Positions 10,740-21,505 of a DNA stretch of 64,000 nt are shown here, in pieces; within the stretch, counting starts at the first letter, position 1, and every line of letters begins with the position of its first letter. The notes beneath the pieces are model-generated. The model was not told the DNA's origin and did no database searches. It saw only the letters and a list, made by a program, of their open reading frames with translations. The position numbers were made by a program, and so were the translations under genes. The stretch is from Ypsolopha sequella (lineage: Eukaryota > Arthropoda > Insecta > Lepidoptera > Ypsolophidae): assembly GCA_934047225.1 (NCBI GenBank), contig OW203991.1, forward strand, positions 5,394,001-5,458,000. Reading direction: 5' to 3'.

Positions 10740-11008
10740 ATTAGAGTGCATTACCAGCTAGAAATCAATCAGAAACAAATTTAAAAGAACAATTATTTTT
10801 TGAAAAAATTCCTCGGGCCAGGATTTGAACCTGCGACCTCCTGCTTACATGACAGGCGCGCTACCGACTGCGCTACAGAGGTTCGTATCTGAAACGACGA
10901 ATTTTCCCTTCGTATCTGTACACCGATTTTTTTGTAACTACTTGATATACCAGCTGTAATGCACATGCTGAACGCTCACGAGGGCGTTAAGGTAATGCAC
11001 TCTAATAA
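10740..11008. mobile_element. TIR element containing a tRNA-like sequence
   Basis: TTAGAGTGCATTACC and its exact mirror GGTAATGCACTCTAA are the ends. Inside, 10809-10885 on the minus strand looks like a tRNA, with A box TAGCGCAGTCGG and B box GGTTCAAATCC. A partial plus-strand copy lies at 41200-41325. Confidence 0.65.
10809..10885 (-). repeat. tRNA-like SINE head
   Basis: The minus strand has RNA polymerase III A and B boxes at tRNA spacing and a foldable anticodon arm. Position 33 of the anticodon loop is A instead of U and the acceptor stem is poor. A second copy exists in the same element type (41200-41325), so this is tRNA-derived repeat sequence and not a working tRNA gene. Confidence 0.6.
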
Positions 11009-11039
11009 TAATTACCTAAAGAGTGTTCAAAGCGATGGA

Positions 11040-11412
11040 TTTCGCAATAAAAACATAAACTTTGTATTTCTTGTTTAAATGTTAAAAATTTAAAAACATT
11101 TTGGTGTGTGGCAGTTGACGCCAATAGTTCAGTATAAGTGAGGTTTATAAAGCATGAGTTTGAAATTTACTGCACAATTAGTCATGATCTTGTCCAAACA
11201 AAGTCAAAACAGAATTTTAAGTTGGTTTTGAGAAGATCATGGCTAATTGTATATACAGTTTCAAACTTTTGGTTTATAAACCTCACTAATACTGAACTAT
11301 TGGCGTCAAATGCCACATACTATAAGGTTTTTAAATTTTTAACGTCTAAACAAAAAAAAACAAAGTTAAGTTATGCACCTTGCGCTAAGCGACTGACTAA
11401 GCTAAGCTAACC
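11040..11412. mobile_element. piggyBac-type MITE, left end lost
   Basis: Same family as 7140-7634. The right end carries GCGCTAAGCGACTGAC and a flanking TTAA at 11413-11416. The left terminus is missing; sequence begins in the AAAACATAAACTTTG portion. Confidence 0.65.
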
Positions 11413-11524
11413 TTAAGGTGTGGTAATTCGAAAACTATTTCGAGATTTAGGTGTAATAAGCCGTATTTTCAAACTTTTGGTCTTAAAAACCTCATGATGA
11501 TGATGAATATTTTTACGCAAAATT

Positions 11525-11705
11525 TGAACTTCTGACACGATGGCCATTGGGGCCGAAAGGCGTTGGAATGGAGACCACGTACAGCAAAGCGTAGCGTAGG
11601 CCGATCTCGTGCCCGCTGGACCGACGACCTAAAGGACGTTGCGGGTAGATGGTGGATGATGATGACGCAGGACCGACAAGAGTGGCGAAATATTGGTTAC
11701 ATACA
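11525..11705 (+). pseudogene. RTE-like reverse transcriptase C-terminal fragment
   Basis: The plus strand reads KALEWRPRTAKRSVGRSRAR, then WTDDLKDVAGRWWM and TQDRQEWRNIG. This matches the conserved C-terminus of insect endonuclease/reverse-transcriptase retrotransposons (the GRPxxRWxDDL ... AQDRxxWR pattern). It is a 5'-truncated remnant with no upstream domains. Confidence 0.75.
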
Positions 11706-11759
11706 TGTTTAAAATATTGATAGGGAAGATACACAATCCAGTGTTAATGGGAGAAGTGT

Positions 11760-12155
11760 ATTTGTGTGTACCAGACAGGTACATGTGGCGGCGCCGCCGC
11801 CAGCCGCCCTTGCTGCTCGTACCACGCGCACGCACCGCACTGATGGCGGAGCCGCCGCTGACGCGCGCGTTTACCATTCTCAATTCTATCGCGGAACGCA
11901 TAGACCTTTTTAATTGTGCTCTAAGTGAATTCACTAAAATAGCGTTATATACACTGTGTTATAAACATAAGTAAAGGTTAAGATAAGTAGGTTTAGTAAG
12001 TTTGATGGAATATGTAGTTAATAGTGTTATTTTGTAGATTTGTAAGATAAAATAAGTCAAACACATCCTATCGCATTAGGTTGCATTCACATGTTCTGAG
12101 GTTGCATTCCTGTAATGGTAGGTGTAAGTTGGGAAATAAATAAATAAATAAAAAT
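11760..12155 (+). pseudogene. Jockey-like non-LTR C-terminal fragment with 3' UTR
   Basis: The frame opening near 11760 encodes a GC-rich ARTALMAEPPLTRAF segment followed by AERIDLFNCALSEFT and a stop after YKHK at about 11974. That is the typical end of a Jockey-group second ORF. The 3' UTR continues to an AAATAAATAAATAAA tail near 12150. The element is truncated at its 5' end. Confidence 0.65.
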
Positions 12156-12159
12156 AAAT

Positions 12160-12999
12160 GATCTACATACTAATTCCATCATGACGAGAATCATATTGAG
12201 GGCATCAAACTGAAAAGACGCATCTACAGATTTTCTGAATTCTGAAAATTCCGAACTTTTTGGGCTAATCTCCATATTTATTAGCTCTATGATGTACTGA
12301 AAAAGTAACGGTTGCTCCACTACTCACTCCACACTATTATGCCGGTGTCTACGACGTGAAAAGGCGTTTTTATAAATAAAGAAAAATATTTATAAATAAC
12401 TATTTGATACATTTATATTTTGTAGATGCGCCCTTTCAGCTTGATGCCCTCGATATATTTAGAGAAATTGTTTTTAATGGTCGTAGATAAAGTATTGTCT
12501 GCAACTGGACATAATTAGACATTGGGACACAGTTACACAAAATACTATTGCTTTTCAAGATAATTATTTTCGGTATGGAGTATTTAAGAGGTACAACATT
12601 TTCTGTTTGGGTTTATTAACATTCTCCGTTAGTTTAATCTAAAATAACTAGGCGCGGGACTTCTAAAATTTAGGGATGATTTCCCGTGGAATTTTGTCGT
12701 AACTTCGAAGGATCTCGCTGTAGTGGGTGGTATTTATATTACAGTGTAATTTAGATGGAAAGTTTGCTTATTTTATAACCTTCGAGGACCTTCTCGAAAG
12801 TTTGAGAAATTAATTACATTTTCAAATTAAACAGCAGTATGTACCTCAGTCGGTATATAGGACGGGATTTTTATCATTTAGCCAAATTCTAACAGAAAAT
12901 TAAATTATAGATATGATATTTTCTCAACTTAAAATAATGTAAGTTCTTACTTAGATATACTGCACATTACATACCTAAACATAATTAATGTCGAACAAT
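12160..12999. other. No gene; one loose inverted repeat
   Basis: GAGGGCATCAAACTGAAAAG near 12195 is mirrored by CTTTCAGCTTGATGCCCTC near 12435. This suggests a MITE about 280 bp long. The rest is AT-rich without features I recognise. Confidence 0.4.
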
Positions 13000-13135
13000 G
13001 ATGTAAATTAACTTATATATAGTTCTTAATATTTTAGGGACCTCCTTGTTTGTCTGTATTAAATTTAAAATAATTTTAAGTAAAATGTATAAGTGACTGT
13101 CTGTGTCCTAAATAAATCTAAATAAAAATGAAAAA
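13000..13135 (+). mobile_element. 3' end related to the CR1/Jockey element at 21826
   Basis: AAGTGACTGTCTGTGTCCTA with AAATAAATCTAAATAAAAAT closely parallels the 3' end of the intact retrotransposon (near 25270-25310). Only the terminal part is present. Confidence 0.55.
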
Positions 13136-13941
13136 ATCAAATTCTAATTTAAATGTTTCCATTTTCCCGGAGTCCCTGGCCAATTCTGCACCAATAAGCC
13201 CTTACTGACTCCGACTAGTTACCTATTTATTATCATCGAGTCCCTGTGCGCGTCTACAGATTGGCGTTCATAAATTAATAATTTCGGGCCCGTTATCCCT
13301 GACATTCAGCACCTCATTTTGCATGAAGTAGAACTGAACTCTATGACGGTTCATTATAGTTTAAAATAGCGCGCTCTGAGCCGTTGCTGTTACGACAACA
13401 GAAACATGGCGTGCTCTTGAAAAACACGTTTTTTGCTCGAAAAACGTTTTTACGGGGCAATTTTCAGAAAACTATCCGCAAAATTACTTACTAAATTGCA
13501 TTTTCCTTAATTTCCTGTAATGTAAATTTTATATAAAACGAAAAAAACGTGAAAAATCGACTAAGTTTCGGATTGTTTTTCGTTCGAGCAAAGTATAACG
13601 TATCGCGTTTTGAACCACAAAAAGATCTGGAAAAAGGATGTATCTAAGATATATATTTTTTCAGATACAAAATATCACAATTTCATGGTTTAAAATGAAT
13701 CAGAAAAGAGACAAAATTGGGATAAGCCCCCCTTAATACTGACAGCAGGATAGCGTTTACAATTTAGAACGCGTGCGAAAGAGATGGCTGTAGAACCTGT
13801 GTCGAAACACTAAGTTTATGAACGCAGCTCAGGCACAAGTCCTCTTGTTTCGAAGATTAGAAGGAGAAGAAGAAGAAAAAGAACAAGATAACATTGAATA
13901 AATTATACTTTTTCGAATTTTTTGTATGGGTACCCTTCAGT
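13136..13941. other. No gene recognised
   Basis: AT-rich unique-looking sequence. An AAGAAGAAG run near 13860 resembles a retroelement tail. No exon supported. Confidence 0.4.
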
Positions 13942-14205
13942 TTAAATTTTATTTGTTGTGATAGAGGCCACATTGCAGTAACACGAATTCTTTGAAAATT
14001 TCAACTGGCTACCTATAACGGCTGAAGCTGTAGAGCCTTGTGACAGACTGACGGACAGACAGACAGACATACAGACAGACAGACCGACCGACTGACGGAT
14101 AGACAGACAGACAGATAGACCGACGGACAGACAGACAGATAGACAGCGGAGTCTTAATAATAGGGTCCCGTTTGGCACTCTTCGGGTACGGAACCATAAA
14201 AACAA
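13942..14205 (-). repeat. GGGTTCCGT repeat with GACA microsatellite
   Basis: The right end carries CGGGTACGGAACC, the terminus of the GGGTTCCGT family. The centre is a degenerate GACA/GACG array (14041-14140). Antisense frames made of repeated Cys-Leu-Ser-Val are microsatellite translations, not proteins. Confidence 0.6.
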
Positions 14206-14329
14206 ACAACCGTATTATTTATTACGAGCCGACGCGACGCTTGTAATACCAAACGTCTTATTTCCTGTATTAGCTATTACATCGGGTATGGGCTATAAAA
14301 ATGCAAGTTATAGTCCACAATCATAAACC

Positions 14330-14412
14330 AACGTGTCCCTACGTGATTTGAACCCGCGACCTCCGAATTAGTGGTCGAGACGGTCGTTCAAAATACTACT
14401 CTACAGAGGCTG
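14330..14412 (-). repeat. tRNA-like SINE fragment
   Basis: The minus strand contains CCTCTGTAGAGTAG and B box GGTTCAAATC at tRNA-like spacing. The cloverleaf is badly decayed. It is followed by a GGGTTCCGTACCC head at 14425. Confidence 0.5.
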
Positions 14413-15381
14413 TGTTGGTTTTTAGGGTTCCGTACCCAAAAGACAAAATGAAGCCCTATTAAATTGAAATTCACAAATCACTTTCAAATCACTAAAATCC
14501 GTGTTTTTTTGCAAATATTTTGTTTCAATACTACTACTTTCCGTAAACGTGATTCGGTACTCCCAAAGCTTCTACTTGAAAATTAATTTCCAAATAATTT
14601 TCAAAATATTGGAATTTAAATTTTGAATCATTCCAACATGCCAATTCAATAATATTAAAATAAAATTTATTTAAAAAGGCGTTACTTTGCAGAAGTCCAT
14701 CATGAATTTGTGGTTATATTAATAATTTGCAATATTCAGCTAAACACTCTTACCATGCTATTCAAAATGCAGACTCAAGCACCGCCCGCCCTCCCGCATA
14801 AAACATGCACAAGCAAAGCGAGCAGTACGAGCACAAAATAAAGCAGTCTTAAGGCGATTACCATCGCCAAATGAGCAGCTCGATATTTGTCACTACAGAT
14901 ATCAACGGAAACGACATTGAAATAACGTTTAGGAGAAAATTATAATTTTCACATGAACGTGATTGTTCGATTGAATAATCATATGTTATGTTTATAGTTA
15001 TCAAGTTTATCTATTTATCAAAGCATAAATGAATTCAATCGGCCAAGCCACTTAGGAGCAGTAGGAAATTTAAGCCAAAAAACACCATTCAGTTAAAAAA
15101 AAAATTCATGCAGAAGTTTTGGTGGTATGAAAAAGAAAAATGTTGCATATGTTGTCTAAGAGTTGATTATTCATAATACATTTTTTCATTATTTTTGGTT
15201 TGGCCATAAACAAGGAGTAGGCTTTAGAAAGTACCCATTTGGCAATAGTAAGGCCCTTAAATAACAAGCAAGAAAACTTATCGACACGTGTTTAACGACA
15301 CGTGTCTAAACGAGGCATCCTCGGAATATGTAGTCCGCCCGACCGCTCGACAACAAAAATGTTAAAATAAATGATATATTA
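14413..15381. other. No gene; one dispersed repeat
   Basis: 14870-14945 (ATATCAACGGAAACGACATT) recurs at 18230-18390 just after the first exon in view. Otherwise AT-rich with nothing supportable. Confidence 0.4.
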
Positions 15382-15648
15382 TACAAGGTTACTTTTTGAT
15401 CATCGTCCAAATTCATACTGGTAGCTTGGTAAGTGATCAGTATCATGGATCAATAACAATTTTGGTGAAATTCGTAAAATGAAATTTCGACTCCCCATAG
15501 TGATTCACTCGGGACTGCAAGTGAATTTCTATGGGAAGCCGAAATTTCATTTTAGAAATTTCACAAAAATTGTTATTGATCCAAGATACTGATCACTTAT
15601 CAAGCCTCCAGTATGAATTTGGACGATGATCAAAAAGTCACCTTGTAT
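15382..15648. mobile_element. Palindromic MITE family B
   Basis: Ends ACAAGGTTACTTTTTGATCA and TGATCAAAAAGTCACCTTGT. The arms are mirrored around TCACTCGGGACTGCAAGTGA. TAT on both flanks fits a TA target duplication. Confidence 0.75.
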
Positions 15649-15984
15649 ATAAAATAAAAAAATAATATAAATAAATAAAAATTATAGATTGAGGAAAAAA
15701 CATTCAGATGACACTCTTCATTTTTATAAACCACATCTGCTTATGTAATTAGTACTGCATTTTATCCAGTATTTGGCGAGAAATTCCTGCTAACAACATA
15801 GCAGTAGGCTTCTAAGGAATTGCTAGACTGCGATGGAAGCTAATTTCCTGTTTGTGTCACGACAAACTGTCAGGTTGTGCGGTAAATAAACCACAAGCTT
15901 TCTAACCTGTGGCAAAGTGTTTCTGATAGGTATTTCAATCTTTGTGAGTCGTTAACTTATTATTGTCTTGCATTTTATTAATAT
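15649..15984. other. Spacer between two family B MITEs
   Basis: AT-rich, no gene recognised. The two flanking MITEs lie in the same region but are separate insertions. Confidence 0.4.
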
Positions 15985-16250
15985 TCAAGGTGACTTTTTG
16001 ATCATCGTCCAAATTCATACTGTAAGCTTGGTAAGTGATCAGCATCATAAATCGATAACAATAATTGTGAATTTCGTATTATGAAATTTCGACTTCCCAT
16101 AGTAATTCACTCGCAGTCCTGGGTGAATCACTATGGGGAGTCGAAATTTCATTTTATGAAGTTTACAAAAATCGTTATTGGTTCCTGATACTGATCACTT
16201 ACCAAGGCTCAAGTATGAATTTGGACGATGTTCACAAATTCACCTTGTAT
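15985..16250. mobile_element. Palindromic MITE family B
   Basis: CAAGGTGACTTTTTGATCAT on the left and a mirrored CACCTTGTAT end on the right, with the same arm phrases as 5571-5835 and 15382-15648. Confidence 0.75.
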
Positions 16251-16444
16251 AAGGTGAAATGACAGTGGGCACACTTGTATGGGAGTTTGTCCAAGCGCCG
16301 CCAACATTAAGATGTATGTTAAATAAAAAAATCATATTGTGGTCCTCAAGCAAGCGGAACCCCATCAAATTAATATATAAAAATATAATATGTATTAGTT
16401 AGATTTTTACTATTGCAAGAACTTTCGTCGGGGCTCCGTGTTAA

Positions 16445-16858
16445 GGGGGTATACCGTGAAAATTGACACTTTGAAGTTATTTATCTGCTCTTTTAAAGAA
16501 GTTCCAAGTAAAATTAATTAGTATAAGAATTTTGGGATCTTTTTCTAGATTTTGGGCTATCGAAAACGCGATTGGAGGAATTTCACTCGATAGAAATAAT
16601 TATTGAAATGAGGTCTAAATTTATACTTTTTTTGATATTCTGACAAATTGGGATACCACACAGACTTTAAAAATACTTATTTAGATGGGTTTTAACAATA
16701 CCTAAATTACTGGTTATGGAAATTTTCGTAGCTATTTTAGATAATTTTGTTTTAATTTAAAACCGACTTTTTGATCATTTTCCCCGATTCCGTCCCTCTC
16801 GCACTGCGGGTTTTTCCGCCTGGAGTAACGGGGACCTTTGCACGGACGACATATCACC
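16445..16858. mobile_element. TTAA-flanked MITE family D
   Basis: TTAA at 16441-16444 and 16859-16862. It carries the 10103-10518 sequence in the opposite orientation, with ends GGGGGTATACCGTG and CGACATATCACC. The two copies are about the same length (414 and 416 bp). Confidence 0.75.
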
Positions 16859-16974
16859 TTAATTACAAGAACTGAAGTACGGGAGGTTGTAAAACATAAT
16901 TAGTCGTATCTCAAAATCTCTCGGATATATTTTGATGTGGTCGGATAGATTATAAGCGGGATTCTGTAGATGCA

Positions 16975-17320
16975 TTGACATACAAACCATGGACCTCGGG
17001 TCTTCTAGTACAAGATTTACGAAAAAAGTGTCCTTAGTGAAGTGTCAAAATAATTAAAACTAAACATTTACGGTGTTACCACAAAACGGTGTTTAATTTT
17101 AGACAGTGTTTAAATCTGTTGCTGTCACTTTTTACAATATGAAAGAAACGGCGACAACAACAGATTTAAACACTGTCTAAAGTAAAACACCGTTTTGTAG
17201 TAACACAGTTAAATTTTAATCGTATGTCATTGCTGCATGGCTCAGTTTTGATTGACGTGCGATTGACACGATTTTTTATTTTCAAAATCAAATCATTTCA
17301 TCCCCCGCTGACTGACATAG
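16975..17320. repeat. Older repeat hosting a palindromic MITE
   Basis: The outer sequence (CCATGGACCTCGGGTCT ... TGCATGGCTCAGTTTTGATT) recurs inverted at 60373-60540 without the central 144 bp. That copy serves as an empty site for the insertion at 17068-17211. Confidence 0.65.
17068..17211. mobile_element. Palindromic MITE inserted in an older repeat
   Basis: CAAAACGGTGTTTAATTTTA with CAGTGTTTAAATCTGTTG is mirrored by CAACAGATTTAAACACTG with CACCGTTTTG. The empty relative at 60430-60460 confirms it as a discrete insertion. Confidence 0.7.
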
Positions 17321-17639
17321 AACTTAGAACATGGGAGTCTTCATACATCTGGTCACTCGGTGCTCACTACGGAACAGGACTGAACAGACAACACTGACCA
17401 ACAGACAAACATAACACACATATTCCCTCATAACATACATAATATACACTCGTCGTCTCTCACAAACCCTCACAAATCCTATCACCCCTCCTCATAAACA
17501 TTCTCTCTCGCAACTTATCTTACTGTTATTCTCCCACCCCTTTCCAATAGTTTAAAATTAAGTATTTTGAAAAAAGTTTTTCATCGTGTAAATGTCACAA
17601 ATCTGTCTTTATATATTATTATGTCAAATATCTATTCTC

Positions 17640-17700
17640 ATAATTCGACTGACGACGACCACAAGTTGGTCGAAATATATATCGATAGTATTTAATAGTT
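17640..17700 (+). mobile_element. Penelope-like fragment with hammerhead-like core
   Basis: CTGACGA (17649-17655), a GACCA..TGGTC hairpin, then GAAATATATATCG (GAAA at 17672-17675). Only one arm, the 3' part, is present. It sits about 280 bp upstream of the first supported exon. Confidence 0.5.
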
Positions 17701-17976
17701 TTTCATTTATATTTATAATCTGTTTTAAAAAAAAATCTAAATCAAAAAAGGCTTTAAAATAATATTTATTCAATTAATATTACCATTACTTAATATTAAT
17801 ATTATTATTATACCATTCTACATAATAAAAATAATTTTTCAAATGAAAATTTGTCATAAAATAAAAAATACTTACCTCAAAATCTAACTAACAATTACAA
17901 AACCTAAAAATATCGGTTTGGATTATAGTGTTTTGTTTCGAGAATGCATAAAAAAGAACATCACCTTTGTTCACAG

Positions 17977-18204
17977 ACTATGCACACTCCGCATAACAAG
18001 GCTCCGCGTCTGCGGGGGCCTGAGCGAGGCGGGCAGCGGTGCGGCGGGGGGCGCCGGCGCCGGCGCAGTGATCCTGGCAGCGAGGATGCACAGCAGCAAA
18101 CGTACCCTGCGGTCCAACGACATCGCGATCCCGCCGCTCGATGTGGAGCTAGACCTGTGCTTCTCCCTGCAGTACCCGCACTTTGTGAAGCGTGACGGTA
18201 ACAG
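17977..18204 (+). CDS. PACS: PACS exon a: cargo-binding region, first part
   Basis: The acceptor TTGTTCACAG precedes a split Arg codon, then LCTLRITRL, which aligns with RLCSLTLKKL of vertebrate PACS. The donor AG|GTGAGG follows FSLQYPHFVKRDGN, the most conserved stretch here. Between them a Gly/Ala-rich run (GSGAAGGAGAGA, GC-rich DNA) replaces the charged KELDKD loop of vertebrates ahead of the strand LAARMHSSKRTLRSNDI. The exon both starts and ends inside codons. The upstream coding exon was not found. Confidence 0.92.
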
Positions 18205-18229
18205 GTGAGGTTTAGTAGACGCCACGCTA

Positions 18230-18390
18230 AATAAGCAACTCGATGTGTGTCGGTACAAATATCAACGGAAACGACATTGAAATAATGTTCATTTCAGGGG
18301 GCCTTGAAAAGTGGCTGTTACGACAACCACTGCGTCTCCGGCTAGCGCAAAATAGGAGAAAATAATACTTTTCACATGGACGCCATGAAC
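18230..18390. repeat. Dispersed repeat just inside the intron
   Basis: ATATCAACGGAAACGACATT and TAGGAGAAAAT match 14870-14945. This copy has about 65 extra bases (GGGGGCCTTGAAAAGTGGCT onward) between the two shared blocks. Confidence 0.5.
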
Positions 18391-18718
18391 GGAAAAAAAA
18401 TTAAATTTAAATTTTTTAGATCTAAAAATTTTCTTAAAATTTGGTGAAATAATAATTAAAATCGCTTTAGGCGTTAAGGAGTAAGAGAATTATTGTGTTA
18501 ATTATGTGAAACTTTCGATGACTTTCGATTTTTTTTGTCAAAACTTACAATAGAAAAACAGTTTATGAAACTTTGAATTTATTTTTGACTCTATAATGCC
18601 TATCATATATTTTATTGAAAGTTTTTGGACCACCCGTGTGGGAGGAGTAGGCCTTCAAAGATAGTTCCAAATTGCAGTTGGCGTATCCATTCGCCTTAAA
18701 AAGTTAACAGTATGCAGG
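18391..18718. other. Intron sequence, nothing recognised
   Basis: AT-rich intron DNA without a clear repeat boundary or exon. Confidence 0.4.
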
Positions 18719-18726
18719 GTGCTTGG

Positions 18727-18989
18727 CAGTGGCGTACACAGAACTTTTTGCTGGAAAAGCAAGCAATTGGTCAAGAATAACAATAAAAAAAATATGAAAA
18801 AATTTAAATATCACTTTTAAAAAAAAATGTTTGTATAGGAAAATTTCACTCTAGGGTAGACATTGTCTACCCTGGCGTCATACAATATTTTTTTTTTCAA
18901 AGTGATATTTAAATTTTTTCATATTTTTTTTATTGTTGTTCTTGACCAATTGCTTGCTTTTCCAGCAAAAAGTTCTGTGCACGCCACTG
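18727..18989. mobile_element. hAT-type MITE (CAGTGGCG family)
   Basis: The ends CAGTGGCGTACACAGAAC and its mirror are bounded by a perfect 8-bp duplication GTGCTTGG (18719-18726 and 18990-18997). An 8-bp duplication is the hAT signature. The long arms enclose a small GGGTAGACATTGTCTACCC hairpin. The sister copy is at 33188-33466. Confidence 0.85.
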
Positions 18990-19485
18990 GTGCTTGGTAA
19001 TTCGACCTATTCCTTGAAAGGGGTTATACTAGAGATCATTTCCAACGAATTAAGTCCTATCAACTAGGTGTCGAAAATGAATGGTCTCCTAGTTACGAAG
19101 GTTTTTATATTATTTTTCAAACTTTCAGACTAATAACCAAAAATAAATGATTTAAAAATAACTATTCCTCTATCAGCACTAATTTATTATATTTCTGATC
19201 AATGATAGATGAGTGATCATTTATAAAAAAATACGTGCCCTGAATTCCCATAATCTCAGAATTAAAAGGTCCTAAGTGGAAAAAAAAGCCTTTTTTATTT
19301 TGTAATTTTTAAAATATAGACATGTTTTACTTGAAAAAAAATTATCATTTTCGACCCCTAGTTGATAGGCATTATTTGTTGGAAATGAGCCCTAGTATAA
19401 CCCCTTTAAAGGAATAAGTCGAATTGCCAAGCATTCTGTATATGCGATGTGGTTGTAAACTACGCTTTCTTGGATACGCCACGGG

Positions 19486-19935
19486 TAGGGTTGCCAACCA
19501 TACTTTAAAATAAAGTATCTTACGTTTTTTTGGGTCTCTGTACTTTATACTTTTGAATACCAATAAAGTACGTGAAAATACTTTATTTCAATCTTTACAT
19601 AAAATTAGACGTAAACTGAAAACAAAAACAGAGCCGTAAAGAAATCCAAGGGAAAATGTATGACTTCCTTCATTGTGGATGATATTTTTTTATATTGTGC
19701 GTTTGTGTTTATGCAAATAGCACAAAAAATACAGTTTCACAAAAGGATTTGAGGATGTTAGTATGGAGTCTGGCCTTCCTAGTTCCTACCGCCTGCATCT
19801 ACCGCGACATTTTTTCCAAAAAATCTTTCAACTCCATTGAATAAAGAATACTTTTTTCTAAAGGACCGTACTTTTTATTTACCTTCCCTGAAATCAGGTA
19901 TACTTTATTTCTTCTAAAAAAAGATGGCAACCCTA
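19486..19935. mobile_element. hAT-type element (TAGGGTTGCCA ends)
   Basis: TAGGGTTGCCAACCATACTT on the left, AAGATGGCAACCCTA on the right. The flanks GCCACGGG (19478-19485) and GTCACGGA (19936-19943) agree at 6 of 8 bases, consistent with an aged duplication. The body has repeated TACTTTA phrases and no transposase. Confidence 0.7.
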
Positions 19936-20120
19936 GTCACGGAATACGTGTTACTATGACCTCTATCGGGCTAAATAAAAAAAAAATACATGTGTGAGTT
20001 TCCGTACCAAAACAACCTCGCAAAAGTTACGTTTTTTTTAACGTTATCTCCGAAACAAGACGACCGAAAATAATCATGGTAATAGGTGATGAAAAAATAT
20101 AGCGGTTAAAATATTATTAG

Positions 20121-20545
20121 GATTCCGCACTTAAAGGGTGCCGATTTGTTTACCAGGCGCTACCATTTCAGCGGCTTGTTTTTGTCGCGTAAATGTTTGG
20201 CAATATTGTTGTTTTTTACTATAATAGTTTTAGGTTTCCATACCAGTATTGAGTTTGTTGTGGTACGGAACCCTTTGTGTGCGAGTCCGACTCGCACTTG
20301 TCCAAATTATTTTGTTAACAATGTCAAATAAAACCAATGATATTGTATAAGTCAAAACCAATCGGATTCTGAGATTTTTGATACCCCAAAAAATATTTAA
20401 GGGGGCTCCCATACAACAGATATGTTTTTTTGCCGTTTTTATATATTATGGTTCGGAACCCTTCGTTCCCGAGTCCGAATCGCACTTGGCCGGTTTTTTC
20501 TATTTTTTTCTCCCATCATATGCTGCGTAACAAAAATGTAAACAA
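20121..20545 (+). repeat. Two partial GGGTTCCGT-type copies
   Basis: GTGGTACGGAACCCTTTGTG with GCGAGTCCGACTCGCACTTG ends one copy near 20300. GTTCGGAACCCTTCGTTCCC with CGAATCGCACTTGGCCGG ends another near 20497. Both are 5'-shortened. Confidence 0.6.
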
Positions 20546-20551
20546 TTTTAA

Positions 20552-20943
20552 GGCGATACAAAAAAAATGGGGCTTTTTCGAATCCATTTACTCCACTATA
20601 ACGTCATCTACGTATTTCATTTTTGGGTAAATGTTTATATGAAGGAAAACGCGATTGGATGAAATTTTCTCGATAGAATTTAATTCCGAAAATACCTCTA
20701 AATTGTTATATTTTTTCCTGTAATTCTGAAATCCTAACTAATTACACTGTGAAATTGCATTCAAAATGTGGATATTATGTATTTGTAAAGTCTCCTTGAA
20801 AATATTTTTGACAAAATAGCTTAGTACATTTTATATTAATAAAAAACCGACTTTTCGCTACTCTTCCACGAATCCGTCCCACACGCACTGAGGGTTTTTT
20901 CGCATATGGAGTAACAGGGACGCTAAAACTTTTACGTATCGCC
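20552..20943. mobile_element. TTAA-flanked element related to MITE family D
   Basis: TTAA at 20548-20551 and 20944-20947 flank GGCGATAC and its mirror GTATCGCC. The right half shares CGATAGAAT and AAAACCGACTTTT phrases with family D. A partial copy of the left part lies at 32280-32412. Confidence 0.65.
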
Positions 20944-21190
20944 TTAAGCACGAGTCCGGATATGAAATATGAATGAACACTGGAGTTCACTGGACACGTG
21001 TACGGTCATAAAAGTCTCCACGTGATTGCTTTTTGGCGAGTGGACTGAAGAGGGTCAGTTGTATCGGGAACTAATAAATACGGCACGTTTTGCCGGCACC
21101 GGGATGAAACTACATAACATGGAATATCTGGTACAGGGGTCTCTTTTTGCCTGAGGGCCACACTGATTTCTCCACTAAGTCCCGAGGGCC

Positions 21191-21475
21191 AAGACTATAA
21201 TAGCTCATGATTCCAAAATACTGTAGTTTTGACGCGCAACTAAGTTCCTAGGGCCAAAGACTGTAATAGCTCATGATTCCAAAATACTGTAGTTTTGACG
21301 CGCAACTAAGTTCCGAGGGCCAAAGACTATAATAGCTCATGATTCCAAAATACTGTAGTTTTGACGCGCAACTAAGTTCCGAGGGCCAAAGACTATAATA
21401 GCTCATGATTCCAAAATACTGTAGTTTTGACGCGCAACTAAGTTCCGAGGGCCAAAGACTATAATAGCTATAATA
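21191..21475. repeat. 66-bp minisatellite, about 4.3 units
   Basis: Unit phrases AAGACTATAATAGCTCATGA, CTGTAGTTTTGACGCGCAAC and TAAGTTCCGAGGGCC repeat with a 66-bp step (starts near 21191, 21257, 21322, 21388, 21454). The first unit retains AAGTCCCGAGGGCC of the hAT-like end, which suggests the array grew from subterminal element sequence. Confidence 0.9.
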
Positions 21476-21505
21476 TTATACACTATAATATTTGACGCGC
21501 AAATT

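Noticed and set aside
10809..10885. Functional tRNA gene on the minus strand
   Set aside because: A and B boxes are present, but the anticodon loop lacks U33, the acceptor stem is poor and the sequence recurs in another repeat copy. tRNA-derived repeat.
11693..11974. Host exon candidate with GC-rich codons
   Set aside because: The encoded end (ERIDLFNCALSEFT) and A-rich tail match the terminus of Jockey-type retrotransposons.
13942..14209. Cys/Leu/Ser-Val repeat protein on the minus strand
   Set aside because: The frame is the translation of a GACA microsatellite within a dispersed repeat; all frames look repetitive.
17944..18195. Alternative frame over the first PACS exon (83 residues)
   Set aside because: Shadow of the real exon in another frame; the conserved FSLQYPHFVKRDGN is in the other reading.
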